64,000 bases of DNA from Pyrocephalus nanus (GCA_038380795.1 CM076259.1:60283938-60347937), one strand, 5' to 3'; numbered from the stretch's first letter, positions 1 through 13,984 are shown. The notes: a model not told the origin generated them from the letters alone. Numbers and translations are program-made.

Positions 1-2293
1 AATCACTTTATGCATCAGTAGTTTGTTTCCTTTTTCTTCTAGCAAAGCTAATAGTTTACATTCTCTGTAAATAATCTGTGCAAGTGCTCCATAGATGGTC
101 TGAAAGAGATAAAGACATTCAGCTACTTTGAAAATATCTGTAGAAGTTTACAGTGCTACTGCTCTCAGTTGTTTTTGTGCATCCTCTATGCCAATGGTTT
201 GCACAGCCAGTAGCAGAAGTGCTTTTTATTTGCTTCAGTGTAAAATTAAGCTGATGAACTCCAGCTATTTTTCATCAAGGATTTAGTTAGTGAGCTGCCT
301 TTTCTGTCAGAGAATATTAGCGTGCTGCCCATGTATGGGCTAAATTGAAGGCAGGGTAGTGAATGCCTGACTAGAGCATTATCTGTGTCTGCTCTGCCTA
401 GATCTAGGAGAGGGATAGGATGTTGCTGCACATAGTAATTGCGTTGTAAAAGTATTGTAATTTTTTTACAACACACCTGCAATATTAGAGCAGTTGAATA
501 GATTTACACCCCTTCTTCAATTTGCTGTTATGTTTTAATGATACCTTATTTTGAAATTTGTGTTGGTCATATTTCCTTAGTGCAAATTTAATAAAAATGT
601 AATTCTATTAATATAACCAAGACACTAGTTTTGAGAGTTGTAATGTCTTAAATTGAGTGCAGTTTGAGTTGAATAAGTGTGTAACCTGGAAAAAATATTG
701 CCCACTACCCACCCATACTCTAAAAGTAAAGGAAAACCAAACCACGCAAAGCTTCACTAGAGATAAGCCGCAGTGCCAGAGTAGTACCAGTCCTTCTCTT
801 TCCTGAGAAAGTGGTTTCATGTGGGACATGCTCAGAATTTGAGTTGACTTAACTAAATTGGCTTAAGAGTTTAGCTCTCTCAGTCCAAATCCCGGAGTAT
901 ATATCCCTAACTGAAATTAGTATAAAATGTTCATACAGAAATTTTATCACTCGTGCTATTTCACATCAAGTATGAGAGTAGACTTCTGATTATTTTTGAA
1001 TCTTGGTGGAAAGTAGTTACCTTATTTCCTGAGAACTTGCTTCCTCTTTTTTGCCTACATCTAAATAAAGTACTTTAGGAAAAACATTTCAAATAGTAAC
1101 TACTTAATTAGGTTTCTCTTAGCATAATAAAGAGCCTCTTTGTTTTTTTTCTGAAGTGCTGAGGTGCTCTGAAGACATAACAGCCAGGTGTCTATGTACA
1201 GATAAAAGAGTTTACCAAAAATCTAGCCAAGACTAGAGATCTGAGATTGAGTGTTGTATTTAATAATAAGGCTGGTGAAACTTTCTGCTTTTAACATGGA
1301 GTTACTGTTTTATCAAGTTGCTTGTAATGCTATGGGATGCAAAGGAAGAGACATTCAAAATGTTTCTTCTGTGAGTATTCTTTTGTGAGCATTTTTGTTC
1401 CCTTTCTGAGAGGAACAGAAGTGTCCTTGTCCTGTTGACAGACATTCTTTGTGAATTAAAAAAAAAAAGTTCAATAAACTCAACATCTTTATCACACTGT
1501 AAATATTTAAATACTCTTGGTGTTTATATTTCCAAGTCTAACTGGGGATTTACTTGCATTTTCAGCTACTGCTAATTGCATTATTGCCTTATCTGTGATT
1601 AGTGAAGGGAGCATTGAGAATAGCAAAAATGTCTAGAGTGGGTGCTACTGGTGTTTTAACCAAGATATGCATCACTTTCAACATGAAAGAAAAAAATAAA
1701 TTGAAGTGGGATTTCTGGTGTTTCATATCGCATTGATATCATAACTTCAGTTAGACTGAAAGTGTGCTCTGCAGCGTTGGTAGTTGTTACAGAAAATGTT
1801 ACCAAACTCTCTTCCTGCATCCCTTTTCATGTCCTCCTGGCTCTAATAAACTACTGAGTGCTTGGAATCAGATGAACCTTTTCTCAAGGGGAAATTGGGA
1901 TTAGGATTCTGAGCTCAGCAGGAGCATTTCTTCACACAGAAGCCAAGTAAACCAGTTTGCAGTATCTTCCCTTTGTGACAGGTTCAGTTGTTGGTTGGTG
2001 TGTATGGGGTTTTGTCTGTTTATTTTTTTTATTTTATTTTAAAATTAAATAAAATATGTGCCACCATTTTTAAGCAGTTGTTATCCTACATATTTTAAAA
2101 AAGTTTGTAGAAAATAATGGGTTGATGTTTTAAACAGTCTTTTTTAATGTCTTCTATGGCACTGTGTTGCTTTGTTTTCTCACCCTTATTTAAAAAATCT
2201 TTGCCACAAAATAGTCCGTGCTTGTGATAAAATTATGTTTTGCTACTGTGCGATCCTGAAAGTATTTTGCTTTGTTTTATTTTTACTTCATAG
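1..2293 (+). other. COG3: COG3 intron (partial at left edge)
   Basis: AT-rich intronic sequence upstream of the first COG3 exon in the window. I found no stretch matching the preceding COG3 residues, and no repeat family I recognise. The acceptor is a T-rich tract ending in TAG at 2291-2293. Confidence 0.8.
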
Positions 2294-2433
2294 TGAACTC
2301 TTGGAGAAGTTGTGTCTTTCATTGTATGATGTCCTGAGGCCAATGATCATCCATGTCATTCACTTAGAGACGCTTTCTGAACTCTGCGGGATTCTCAAAA
2401 ATGAGATGCTTGAGGATCATGTACAGAACAATG
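2294..2433 (+). CDS. COG3: COG3 exon (window exon 1 of 12)
   Basis: 140 nt between TTCATAG and GTAACT. The first base completes a codon begun in the upstream exon, and the exon ends one base into a codon (phase 1). It encodes [20 protein letters not shown] followed by [20 protein letters not shown] and DHVQNN, a helical part of the middle/C-terminal COG3 body. The longer open frame from 2172 runs back into the intron and is not coding before 2294. Confidence 0.95.
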
Positions 2434-3635
2434 GTAACTTGGAGATGGAAGCCAATTGTTTTTAAGTGTCTTCTTAACTGATAAATTACTTAATTGAATA
2501 GGCAAAACAATTCCTAGATGTTTTTTCTTTCTAGTGTATCTTAACATTAGTGTATCTTTGACGTGAAGTATGTTTTTTCATTTATAGTAAAGGTCTGTAT
2601 TTAGAGGCCTGTGTATAGCATCATTTAAATTATTATACTCGTGTTAGTCCTATTTTCTCTAGATTGTACAAATGCAAGGAAGCATCCACCCAGTGCATAT
2701 GCAGGATTGATTTAAATTAACTTTTCAAATTAATGAATTGCTTCACTTGGCCCTGCTAATGCATCATCCGTGTAGAGCTTTCTCCATAATGATGATAAAA
2801 CAAAGGAATGCAAACTGATTTGGTTTTAAATTCTCCTTGATGTCATGTTTCCCAGACTAGAAATTTTAACTTCAGCAGAGCAAGTAGCTGGTGTAGATTT
2901 TGGAGTTGTGTAAGTGTTCAGAGCTTAAAGTCTCATAGGGCTGACCTTACCTGGTATTAATAAGACCAGTGCATAATGGAATCCTTTCATAGTCTTAAAC
3001 TTGCACCTGGCAATAACCAGAAATCATACTGATTTCAGCACAGTGTTGCTGAAGCTGTGCCAATAATCACGGAGAACTGCTTACTTTCCTGAAAATATAA
3101 TTGAAACACTGTTAGGAATGAGTCAAAACTTGCTGACCTAAACTTTTGGCTAATCTTAAGAACTGTCTTCATACTACTTAAAATTGGGCTGATAAAATAA
3201 TTCTTAGGTTGGATGTGAGCTGCTTTGGATTATTTGTTCTGGTAGGTAGCTGAGTTATCCACTCCCAGCAGTCACACCACAGGCATTGGCTGTGATAGAA
3301 CCAAAGCCACCTTGCTTTGTTTCTCTCACTGAAATGCCACTTAATATACTCACATCTCAAATAATTAGGATGCTTAATTCTGACAAGGCCTTTGATGTAA
3401 TCAGTATGAGGTTGAATTTTCACAGTGTAATGAAAATTTGGGGAGCTAAAGCAACTGTATCATGGAGTTCAGTAATTCCTTCTTTGTCACAAATTTGTCT
3501 GCATGCTGCTGTTCCAAAAATAATCTGACTTCGTCTGCAGCAAGCAGGTTTTTGACAGTTCTATATGTGATACTTCAAACTTTTGTTTCTATTAGCTGGT
3601 TTTGTAATTAAAAAATTTGTGCCTTTCTTTGTCAG
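2434..3635 (+). other. COG3: COG3 intron
   Basis: AT-rich intron with overlapping short open frames on both strands near 3178-3528, which I read as chance. The acceptor is CTTTCTTTGTCAG. Confidence 0.85.
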
Positions 3636-3796
3636 CTGAACAACTGGGTGCATTTGCAGCTGGTGTCAAGCAGATGTTAGAAGATGTACAAGAGCGTCTT
3701 GTCTATAGGACGCATATTTACATTCAGACTGATATCACAGGCTACAAGCCTGCTCCGGGCGATCTCGCTTATCCTGACAAGTTGGAAATGATGGAG
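3636..3796 (+). CDS. COG3: COG3 exon (window exon 2 of 12)
   Basis: 161 nt. The two first bases (CT) complete the G left by the previous exon, giving Ala; the exon ends in phase 0 before GTATAG. It encodes [40 protein letters not shown] and [14 protein letters not shown]. The [17 protein letters not shown] stretch is highly characteristic of COG3. Confidence 0.97.
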
Positions 3797-6068
3797 GTAT
3801 AGCATCAGCTTTTTTATTGTCCTTGATTGGTTTTCTTTTTATATGCAGTGTACACAGTTCTGCAGTACAGTGCTTTACAGCCAGGGTTTTCCAGTTCTTA
3901 GGTGTATTTAGTATTACTGGCATTATCAAATTGACACCTGCTGATTAAATTATGACCCTAAAATTTTTATTTACACTTATAAGTAGTAGGTATTACTGGT
4001 GTATTTTTTAGTTGAACTGGAGCTGCAAGTTTGTTTTCAGAATTACCGGTCAACTAATGTTTGGTAGGTGTATGCCTTATTCAGGCAGTGTAAGGGGAGA
4101 CTTTGCTTGCAACTTCAGATAATTTAACATGTCAGCAACAATTTCCAGTAGGATTTTTCAGGTTCTTATCAGTATTAACCATTTTTGTAGTCATTCCAAG
4201 ACCTTTAAGTCAATGTTTCTGTTGAAATGGATCAAACTAATTCTTCTTACTTCAAAAGGTTAATACTAAATTGATGAAAGATTTCAAAATGAAGCAACTC
4301 ACAGAAATAAAAAAGTGGCCAATGAGAAATTTGAAATTAGTTTTTTACTAGAGCAAATGCATTTGATGTGCAACTGAAGGATAGCATTGCATGGAAGCAG
4401 TAAAGCATAGTAAAGATTCCCCCCTCAGGTAACAGTTGCCCTTCACTTCATAAGGAGAGGCCCCAGCTGTCAAAGGATTGAGTTGGCTGAGAACGGCAAT
4501 TCCAGCGTGTACTGGCAGGATCCAAATTTTATTGCTCTATTCTGCTTTCCATCTAGCCACCAGAATAGGTGGTGGTGCTTAGAAAATTGTAGGACTTATT
4601 TCTAGCTGACCACTTGGTAGAGAAGCTGTTGTTTGACTTCAGAATCAAAACATTACTTATCTAAACACAGAAGCTTTACAGATATATATATATAACTGTA
4701 ATATATACCTATCTATATATATTTTGCTGTGGGCTGAAAGAAATGAATGTTGTAGCTTACTGTGCTCAATTCTTGAGCAAACAGACAAAACACTGTAAGA
4801 AACTTCATAGCAGTGAACTTAACATTGCTATGACATTATCTTTATACGTGTCTAAAGCTTTTATTATGCTGCAGTTTATGCTTTGATGATTACAAGGGAC
4901 ATGCATAGGGTTTTAGGAAAGCATTTACAAACCCTAAAGCTAGTGAGTTTGCTGAATACATGCTCTTTTGAACTGAAAGTTTAAGGACTAATAAGCGTTT
5001 GAAGACAAAGCAAAAATAGTAACTGAGAAGTCTACCACACGAAATGTCACTAAATGGGATCCCTCCATTTGGAACAACTACGGATCAGAAGATTTACTGT
5101 TATAACTGTTAGGAGTGCAGGTTTGTTTGGTTGATTTGGGGTCTTTTATTAATTATTTATTGTGTTGCTAAAATTGTGTGTAGAATTGGATTAAAAAATA
5201 ATTGTGAGACCTTTTTCTTGTTAGCTGTAACTTCTCTAGGCAACTAATGCATCTACTTGGTCTATATGGGGCCCTATTTTCTAACACAGGTCCTATGGCC
5301 CTTCAGTTAGAAAGTTCATTCCAAATTGAGAAATTATGCTGCTGTCCTCATAAGACTCCAGTTGTTGCCTGGTCTGAGATTCATTTTGCTACTTGATTGC
5401 TTTTAAACCTCAAAACCTTGCTATTTAGAGAGACCTTCTGTCTTAGTAAATTAATTATTAAAATGTTAAAAGCATAAGGCAGAAATATTTCTTGTGCTGT
5501 TCTGCTCAAATATTAATGCAGTTCTTTGCCCATTCTTGCTGCCTCTTGTTGCTTTGAAGCAGACCAAGTAGTGAAAAATGTTGAAGTGCGGAAATGTTGA
5601 GTAATGTTAGAGGAAAACTTTTGGCTGAACTCCTGCAGGGAATAAACTAGAGAGTACTTTCAGGCCATCTGCACATATCGTTGATGGAAATAAAGCCATC
5701 ACAAAAATTATCTGTATAAAATCCAAGTCAGCGTTGAATTGAGTTCCCCCATTTTGAGCTTCTCTTTCTAGGTAGCTTCAAAGGTTATTGTTGTTTAGAG
5801 ATCAGTAAAAAAAAAGGAAAAGTGGAACAGTGCTTTACACAGATCTGTGTAGTATTTGTGAATCTTAATTGACGTTTCAAGGTTTCTGCCACTGTTTTGG
5901 AAACATCTGTCTATTTATTCTAAATGTCTTTGAAACACTGGGATCTGAGTGTGCCTGACTCCTTTTGCAACTTAGTATGCTTTCCTCTGTTGTAACCAAA
6001 GCAGCGTAAGGCTGCTTGAATAAAGGAGAAAAAAATATTATAACGTTACTGTGTATCTTTCTTTGCAG
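3797..6068 (+). other. COG3: COG3 intron
   Basis: About 2.3 kb of AT-rich intron. A short TA-rich run lies at 4681-4722. I see no exon and no recognisable transposon. The acceptor is TTTCTTTGCAG. Confidence 0.85.
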
Positions 6069-6174
6069 CAAATTGCACAGAGTTTGAAAGAGGAACAGAA
6101 GAAGCTGCCATCTGAAGCTTCATTTTCAGATGTTCGGCTAGAAGATCCTGAGTCCTGCAGTTTAATTAAATCTG
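6069..6174 (+). CDS. COG3: COG3 exon (window exon 3 of 12)
   Basis: 106 nt, entering in phase 0 and leaving in phase 1 before GTATGA. It encodes QIAQSLKEEQKKLPSEASFS then DVRLEDPESCSLIKS. This is a polar, probably flexible linker, and it differs more from mammalian COG3 than the flanking exons do. Confidence 0.95.
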
Positions 6175-7929
6175 GTATGAAATACATCTCATATTGTCAG
6201 ATTAATGCATAAAGCTCATGGGGAGTGAGCATTAAATTGAACCATTTGTGAGAAACTTGCATGTATCTTAAAGGGTTATCTTCCTAGAGAAATTTATAAG
6301 AGATTTTGAGAGGTAAACTTGTCTCAAAGTTGTTAGCTTTGTATTTTTTATGAGAAACAGCCTAATCTTATTCTTTTGGTGGCATTTCTTTGTGCTTGCA
6401 GTGCAATCCATTATATGAAGCAGCTCTTTTGCAGCCAACAGCATCTACTGTACTTTGTATGAATTCTCCATTGCAAAGTAGCCCTGCCATCAAGATGTGT
6501 ACTTGAGGATGCTTCTTACTGTTAGCTGTGCTCTGTGACCCATGTGTCTGTAAATTACAGTTAACTGGAATCAAATACTACACAAATGGTGGTTTTGATG
6601 CCAGTCATTGAGTGTTACAGATTTTTAAATTATTGTCGAAGATCCATTAAGAATTTCTCCTTTTTTTTTTTTTTTTTTAACCATTGTTCAGAACGGTACA
6701 TTATTTTTAACAGCAGCGTCTTTCTCATCTCTTTATCAGTTGTTTCTCATATTGCTTTTGGTTATGTGGTATTTTCTTGCCGTTGGCTTGGAAGGCCTGC
6801 CAAGGTCTTTCTGGCTGTTTCCAGCTGAACTCCACAAAACCTGTTGAGAATGGAGTTCATCTTACTTCAAGCCAGGTGTATGGAATTTGCAAGTCCTGTA
6901 AATCTGATGTGCATTAAGGAAACGGAAAGAACCTATAAGGTGTAATTTGAAGATATGTGTCTAAGATAATTGGGATTATTTGCCCTTGAAAGGTGCCTCT
7001 CTCCCATTTCAGTGCCTGCAGGAGCAGTTGAAAAATAGCCTAGTAACCTCAAACTGATCTTACAGGCTTTCCAATTAGTGTGACAGTAAATTTATAGTTG
7101 CAAAAGGTAGAATGATATTGTGGAATTATTTTAGACAGTTTTCACACTGATCACATAAATACAAGTGCTTTTTCCATCATCAGGTAAAACTTTAAACATT
7201 TTACTTTTTTCTAATGGTTGCTAATGGAAATCAGAGTTCTGATGCTATTGATTCAGCTGTTTCCCAGCTTGATTTAAGGACAAAATGAAAATAATACAGA
7301 CTTCTGTCTGTCAGGTGTTGTGAAAATCCTTTTTGAGCATACAGAATTATTACAAAAGTTATTCATGAGGAACACTTTTTTTATGTTTGCAACAACCTCG
7401 TGACAAAATTGCTTTTTTGCCATTATTTTTGCAGTTATTAACATGATGTTTAAACCCTGTATTTTCTGCAACTGTTTAATCGATGTAGGATTATCCCCAG
7501 CAGAACAGAAACGGGAAGTAAAATAAATGGATTTTTTTTTTTCCCTGAACAAAGGGGAAAAACCAGAGTTCCTGTAATTCTATGATCTCTAACTTTTCTT
7601 GCCCTTTTTTCTGCTATGCTATTTTTTTAAGTAATTGTTTGATCATTTCAGTTGTTCAGCTGAGCGGGAAGTGTGTGTCATCGGAGACATGCCTGTAAAA
7701 GTAAGGGGTTGAGCTGGGCCACCCCTGAAAGCAAATTCATGTCTTTTACAGCCATGTGCTCTATTCACATCAGAAATCTAGTACTGACCTGCTCAGAAGG
7801 AAAAAAAAAATTAGCCTGTTTGGGTAAAATAAAATGTCTTATTACTGTGTAGTCAGTATAAGTGCAGTTGATCTTACAGCCTGCTTTGGTTGAGCAAGTT
7901 TCTCATGTGTGTATTTTGCTTTTAAACAG
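6175..7929 (+). other. COG3: COG3 intron
   Basis: Intron with an uninterrupted T run at 6661-6678 and otherwise ordinary AT-rich sequence. An open frame at 6586-6828 reads through the T run (poly-Phe) and is not a gene. The acceptor is TTTTAAACAG. Confidence 0.85.
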
Positions 7930-8054
7930 GTTCAGCTGAATCCCTCAATCCCAGGCACCAGACCACGATTTCACCAGCAGATCTGCATGGAATGTGGTAT
8001 CCTACTGTCAGAAGGACTCTAGTGTGTCTCTCCAAACTGTATAGATGTATAGAT
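7930..8054 (+). CDS. COG3: COG3 exon (window exon 4 of 12)
   Basis: 125 nt. The first GT completes a Gly codon; the exon ends in phase 0 before GTATGC. It encodes [20 protein letters not shown] then [20 protein letters not shown] and D. The [20 protein letters not shown] block is strongly conserved among animal COG3 proteins. The donor follows a short ATAGATGTATAGATGTAT repeat, so a register slip in gene prediction is easy; the phase of the next exon fixes the boundary at 8054. Confidence 0.96.
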
Positions 8055-9656
8055 GTATGCAAAAATTTCTTTATCTAGTTTTTTTAAGTGAAGTGATGAA
8101 GTGTGGATAGCACCATGTCTAAATATTTTAATATAAATTTGGAATGGACAATTACTGGGCTCTTATCTCTTAGTCTTTTTGCTGCTATCTTTATGTAAAA
8201 CAGGAGAACTGATTTAGGTCATCATTTTCAAGACAATTTTGTACTTGTAGTATTAGAAAAATGGCACTGATTTGTACATCTATTGCTTTTACTATTACAG
8301 AAATAATTCACTGTCTGATGTTCAAGATACAACACCAAAGTTGAGGAGTGAATAGGACAAGAAAGAATAGAAAGTTCTGGGTCAATTATAGAGAATGATT
8401 TTATTGCTGAAATTACTGGGTGAATGTATTTCTTTGTGCTTTGCAGGACATCAGACAAGGTGATGTTTCTGGTCTTATAAACAATTACTCTACTACTTCT
8501 ATATTTTGGAAATGTTCTGAAATTTTTTTTGTGGCACATCTTTTCAAGTTCCAAAATGTAGGAGACATTTCCATAGTTTAAGATAGTAACACGTCTAACA
8601 GAAACAAAAGCAGTGTTTACACATATTTTGAAACTTGCCCATTAGAATCTGTTTTATCTCTCACCTAATAGCATAAAAGGCTAATAAGTCTTGGAGGAAA
8701 ATTTTCTATATGTGTTGTATCTTTATTAGATACATACAGTGCATTTCAAAATACTTTTTATGGGTGTTATTTGAAACTGCTACCTAGATGCTATTGCTTA
8801 AAAAGAAGCTGGAAAATCTGAATGCTTTATTGCTTAAAATATCGATCTCATTAAAGATAGATGAGTATTTGCCTTTCTTCTCAGCTAGACCTTTGGAGAT
8901 GAGGTCGGTTTTATGTTGTTTGCAAGGCTCATTTATAGTGTGTCTGCACAGAGAATCACTTATTTTTCCCATGAGGAACTTTAGCAGAACTAGTGCCCCT
9001 TGCCTGCACCCTGTAGATAGGAGAAGTCATGAATGAAGTGGCACTGGCAGGTCTTGGGGCAGTCAGGGCTGTCATGTACTGCACTGCAGTGCTGGTGAAG
9101 GCGAGCTGTGTTCCTACAGCTGCTTCAGCCATGGGATGGAGTTGCTGCAGCTTATTGAGTTACTCCGTGTCACCTGGGCCATGGCAGCTGTCATGTTTGT
9201 TTACTAACCTGTCGAAATGTGAGGTAATTTGAATTTGCTTGAGGTTAAACTCGTGCGAATGATCTTACATCTGCTGCAGGTGTAACTTGCACGCACAACA
9301 CAGGTAGTTACCCTGGCACACAAAGTGTCTGGTCAGGTTACCCAGCAAACATCATTCGTGCTGGTAGCTCTGAGTGCGTGAGATGTCACTCACCGGGTCA
9401 CTCCCCGGGTGCCAATTCAGAGCTGGAGGGTAAGCAGGGCATGCTCAAGAGTGCGCCTGTATCCAGCCTGAGTGCTTGTAGCAGCCTTTTGTGTCACACC
9501 ATCCTGTCTTACTGCATGTAGACAACATGTCTGTAGCTTGTTGATCTAGAGATTTGTATGCTGGTAAGCACATCGTTCACAAACTGCAACTCTTTAAAAT
9601 TCTGCCTAAGCTTTGCTAACACGTTTTTTGTTGGTCTGATGTCCTCTTCCCCGCAG
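8055..9656 (+). other. COG3: COG3 intron
   Basis: AT-rich except for 9030-9500, which is visibly richer in G, C and CpG than the rest of the intron. Open frames on both strands here are short and unlike any protein I know. The acceptor is CTCTTCCCCGCAG. Confidence 0.8.
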
Positions 9657-9746
9657 AGGGCAGTGTTTCAGGGATTATCGCAAGAGGCCTTATCTGCCTG
9701 CATCCAGTCGCTGCTGGGAGCTGCTGATTCCATCAGCAAAAACAAG
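9657..9746 (+). CDS. COG3: COG3 exon (window exon 5 of 12)
   Basis: 90 nt, phase 0 at both ends, encoding RAVFQGLSQEALSACIQSLL then GAADSISKNK. It continues directly from RCID of the previous exon, as in mammalian COG3. The donor is AACAAG/GTCAGA. Confidence 0.96.
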
Positions 9747-11569
9747 GTCAGAATATGTGGCATGTTTTCCAAACCCCTTCCCCTCCACCCTGTGTATATC
9801 TAAAGTCATGAAGCAGTTGTTCAGAATTCTATTGAAATCCTAGTCAAACCATGTTGCTCTGCCCCCAGAGACCTGACGGATTTGCCAGCTCTTAGTTATG
9901 GTTAATGTATTGCAAAGTAAAGATAATGATTCACTCTCTGAAAATGGGAAATGCAGGTCGTAACAATCATGTTTACAAGCTGCTCTAACTCATGGGAATC
10001 CAATGAAGTGATGTGTAAAGAAGAATTTCTGCTAGAGGACTCTGCTCCCTCTATTTACTTTCACTATTACTCTTTTTCTCTGTCTCCATTGTTTGTTTGA
10101 ACTTTCAGAAGTCTTTCTAACTGTTACATTCACTGGGAAGATTTTCTAAGTATTCTCTGCTCAGAGCTGTAGTATCACAAGATCTGATCTGATGCATTGC
10201 TCAGAATTCAGTGCAGATTCATCAAGTCATTTTAACTTAAAGTGTTAGTTTAAGTAGTTGGAGTAAACTTTATTTTTTCCTATCACAATTCCTTTAATAC
10301 AAATACTGTAGTAATTTGATAATTCGTAACAGCCAGGAAGTGAATTAAAAAAAAAAAGTCTTAGTAGGCTAAAATTGTTGGATTTTTATAAGCAGTAAGT
10401 ATTTAGTAATGAAAAGTTTTAGTTGTGAAGAGCTGTTTTGAAGTATTTGAGTGTCCTTTGAAAAATACCTGTTAAACATAGTATCTTTAAAAAGAAATTC
10501 AAACTGCATTTCCTTTAGTTTGAGCAGATAACTATTGCCTATGTAATTGATTCAGAATTTTGCAGTTAAATATCCATTCCAACAGTGTGTTCAGCATTAA
10601 CTTAAACGTATTATGGAGAATGAAACTTATCCTGCCGTGAACCCTAGATAGGTTGGCCCAGAACTAGGATCTGTACCACTCTCTTCTTGATGCATGTTAA
10701 TTAACATCATCTGGTGAAATCCTACATGTAAGAATTAAAAAAAAAAAAAAGCCAAAATCAAACAATTCAAGAAGCATTTCCACCACTTACTTTTAGTGAA
10801 ATTTCTATTTGTTAAAACTGCTTATTTAAATCTGATTTCTCATTTACTGTTTTATTTAACATTAAATCAAGAAAATTTCCAGCTTGCAAAAGCAAATTTG
10901 ATTTCTTGAGTCCTCCTCCTTTTACCTCAATGAGCCATGGACTTCAAAGATTAAAACCAGCATGCATTATAAAGCACGTACCTAAAATAACAAACAGTGC
11001 AAAACATCCTCTGGGTGGCGTGAAGTTGGCCTTGTTTTATTCTTTCTATCTTTGCTGTACTGTTTAGAAATTAACTAAGCTTTGTGTTTAATGACATGAG
11101 AAAAATGCCTTGTAAGACCTTTGCAGAATAGCAGTTAATCAAGGTTATTACAGGAACATTAACTGTTTGTGGTTTTTTTTTAGTCATCATAGTGATTAAA
11201 ACAAATATAGAACCTCATGTTTTTCAGCTATAAATTACATGAATTATATTAAATAATTCCTGGCTCTTAAGAAGAATAAGTTTCTATCTTTCAAATAGTG
11301 GATACCTTTACTTAATGGGGACATTTAGTAGTAAGTCTGTATAATCTAATTCTTCTGAGAAATGTGAATAAAGTCTGCTTCTGTAGTGCAGAGTATTAGC
11401 AATAATACAGAAGTGGGATTTGTTGATCCCAGAGCGTAGTTAATGCCACTACAGACTAATGGAAAAAGCTTTTTAACTCATAAAAGCAGAAATGTTGAAA
11501 CTTTGCTCTTCATCTAATTGTTTGGGGATTTTTTTACATGTAATGTATGTTCTTTCTCTTCTGCTGTAG
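9747..11569 (+). other. COG3: COG3 intron
   Basis: AT-rich intron with A-runs near 10347-10358 and 10737-10750. No gene or transposon recognised. The acceptor is CTTCTGCTGTAG. Confidence 0.85.
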
Positions 11570-11690
11570 ACCCAGGTTGATGGACAACTTTTCTTAATAA
11601 AACACCTTTTGATTCTCCGAGAACAAATTGCTCCTTTCCACACTGATTTCACCATTAAGGAAATTTCCCTGGACCTTAAGAAAACTAGAG
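11570..11690 (+). CDS. COG3: COG3 exon (window exon 6 of 12)
   Basis: 121 nt, phase 0 in and phase 1 out before GTACTG. It encodes [20 protein letters not shown] then [20 protein letters not shown]. The [18 protein letters not shown] helix is a hallmark of COG3. It reads in frame across the junction from SISKNK. Confidence 0.97.
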
Positions 11691-13984
11691 GTACTGAACA
11701 GTTGCTGGTGACAGAATGGGATGGGATTGTCCTCCCTTAATGCGCCAGCGAAAGTTCTGGGTTTATTTTATGTTCACTTGCAATGACCTGCATGCTTTTT
11801 CTAATCTCTTGCTTTGTTCTTAGCTTCTCTGAAAAAAACCTAAACCCACTCTCTTACTCAGGGCAATTCAAGATGTATCTAATTCTTTATTTTTGTATGA
11901 AATATGTTTGTTTGCTTTTTGCTACTGACCTAACTTATTTATCCAGTCCTTTTTAAGAACAGCTAAGTAACCTACATTTCTATTGCACAGAGATGTCTTT
12001 CCCCTTTTCTGACCCTTTGAAGGAATATCTTTTGCTACTGCTGTTTAGCAGGTGAATTTAACAATACATAGTCAACTTTCCTAGAACAAATCAAGATTTC
12101 CTAGACATTTCTGTGAGGTTTTTGTTTTGGAAAGGTTTTCTTCTTTTGCAAGTTCAATAAACAGTATTGTTTAATGGTATTATGTAGCAAGCGTGTTTGT
12201 TTTAGGAAGTGAAAATAGAAGTAGTGGCCATGGCCATGGTCTTGAAATTGTGCTATGGTTCCTTGGTAAAATGCAGGAAAAAAGGTCTCAATACAAAAGT
12301 GAACTGTCAGGCACTTTCCAAGTTTATAAAGATAATGGGAAGAATTACTGGAAGCATGTCAAATTTCTCTCCTTCCATTCCAGAAGAGAAAGCTGAAGAA
12401 ATAACTTCTCTCTCCTGCTATCTAATAAGCTGCTCTCTTAACTCTGAAGCAAGCAATTCTTACACTAACTATTTCACTTGTTGCACTTGAACATCAATGA
12501 AACCTCCTCCCTGTTTAGTGGTTTCTAGTTGACTGGAGGTTAAAGGGCAAATATATCCTTTTGGTGTTTTGTCCTGGCTGACACACAAGTTTGTTCTCCA
12601 TTTTCATGTAATGGAATAAATTTTTGTGCCAGCCAGTGCTTTGCAGATGGTAGTGGTAAGTAATGGAAAACACTTTCTTTATATTGGGTGGTGGCAGTGG
12701 TGTTGAAAAGATGTACATTGTGCTTAATTCTTAATGTGGTGTAGCATAAAACAGTAGGGCTTTTATATTTGGGATGAGTTGTAGAAGAAAAATAACTAAT
12801 TAGCTAATGGGCTAATAGGTTTACTGTGTTCTAGCCAAACTTTCTGCAGATAGATTTAAGATTTAATTTGGAATTTATAGACAAAAGAATACTGCTTAAT
12901 GTAAAAGTCATGTTTTCACACAATTTTTTTTTTTGAAGTATTATAAATGTAAGGTTCATGTAACTGAAATATGCAGTGGGAAAAGGGACTTTCTCACTGA
13001 CTGGCTCATAGACTTCTAATCAAGAGCTTGGACTGTCTTTGCAATTGGTGAAGTTTCTGGGAAATAATTCAGAGAACAAAAAAAATCTTTCTCTGTGGTC
13101 TCCCTTAACTGGTTAAGAGTGCAAATTCTTAGTTCAGTGCTAAACCTACATGCCTGTGTATTTGGTATTCCCTCTTGATTTAATGCCCTGTACAGCACTT
13201 CTTTAGCTCTTATGTCTTGTTTCCCTCACATTGTTTTATACAGCAAGAAGGGCACAGAATTACTTTTGAAAAAATAAAAAAGCAGATGGATATGTAGGAT
13301 GATAAATGAATGACAGTAGGGCAGTAAACTATACTGAAACTACCAATAATTTTCTTTTTCCCAGTTTGACTAGATTTAAGGTTGACAACATCCTGTTAGC
13401 ACTATAGGAGTAATTTCAGTATCTTGTGTTAATTACTGTTGCTTTTTCTTCTGGGACTTCTGTAGAGAACATAAATATGAATGTCTATCAACCTTGATGT
13501 TTTGTTATTTAGTTCTAACTAAAACAATTAAGCACAGAGGAAGAAAGTGCCAATTCTAAGTTATTTCATGCAACTGTACTTGGTTTTCCCAGGCAACATG
13601 TGCAAAATTCTGCATATTGTTTCTAAATGTTTAACTACATAGCTTAAGTAAAAGTCTTTCACTTGTAGTATAGTAATAAGGAGAGCTTGCACACTTTACA
13701 TGCTCACAGCACTCCAGTTAATATCAGTAACTTGTTGGTTTCTTGCAATGTATTTATCTGTTTAGACTGTGCAGCTGTTGGATTCAGGTTTACCATAGAT
13801 ACAGTTAAAAAATAGAAGATTAAGCTTTGTGTGCTTCTGTGCACGTGCACTTGTGCATCCACTCCTAGCAGCACTGGAATCATTAATGTCACCGTTGTAA
13901 TAATTCATGCTGGGTGATTAGAGTTCCTAAGTCCTGGAGATGAATCGCATTGACTTACAGTGTGAGTGACTTTCTGATTCACAG
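11691..13984 (+). other. COG3: COG3 intron
   Basis: About 2.3 kb, AT-rich. Overlapping open frames at 12193-12490 contain no recognisable motif. The acceptor is TTCTGATTCACAG. Confidence 0.85.
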
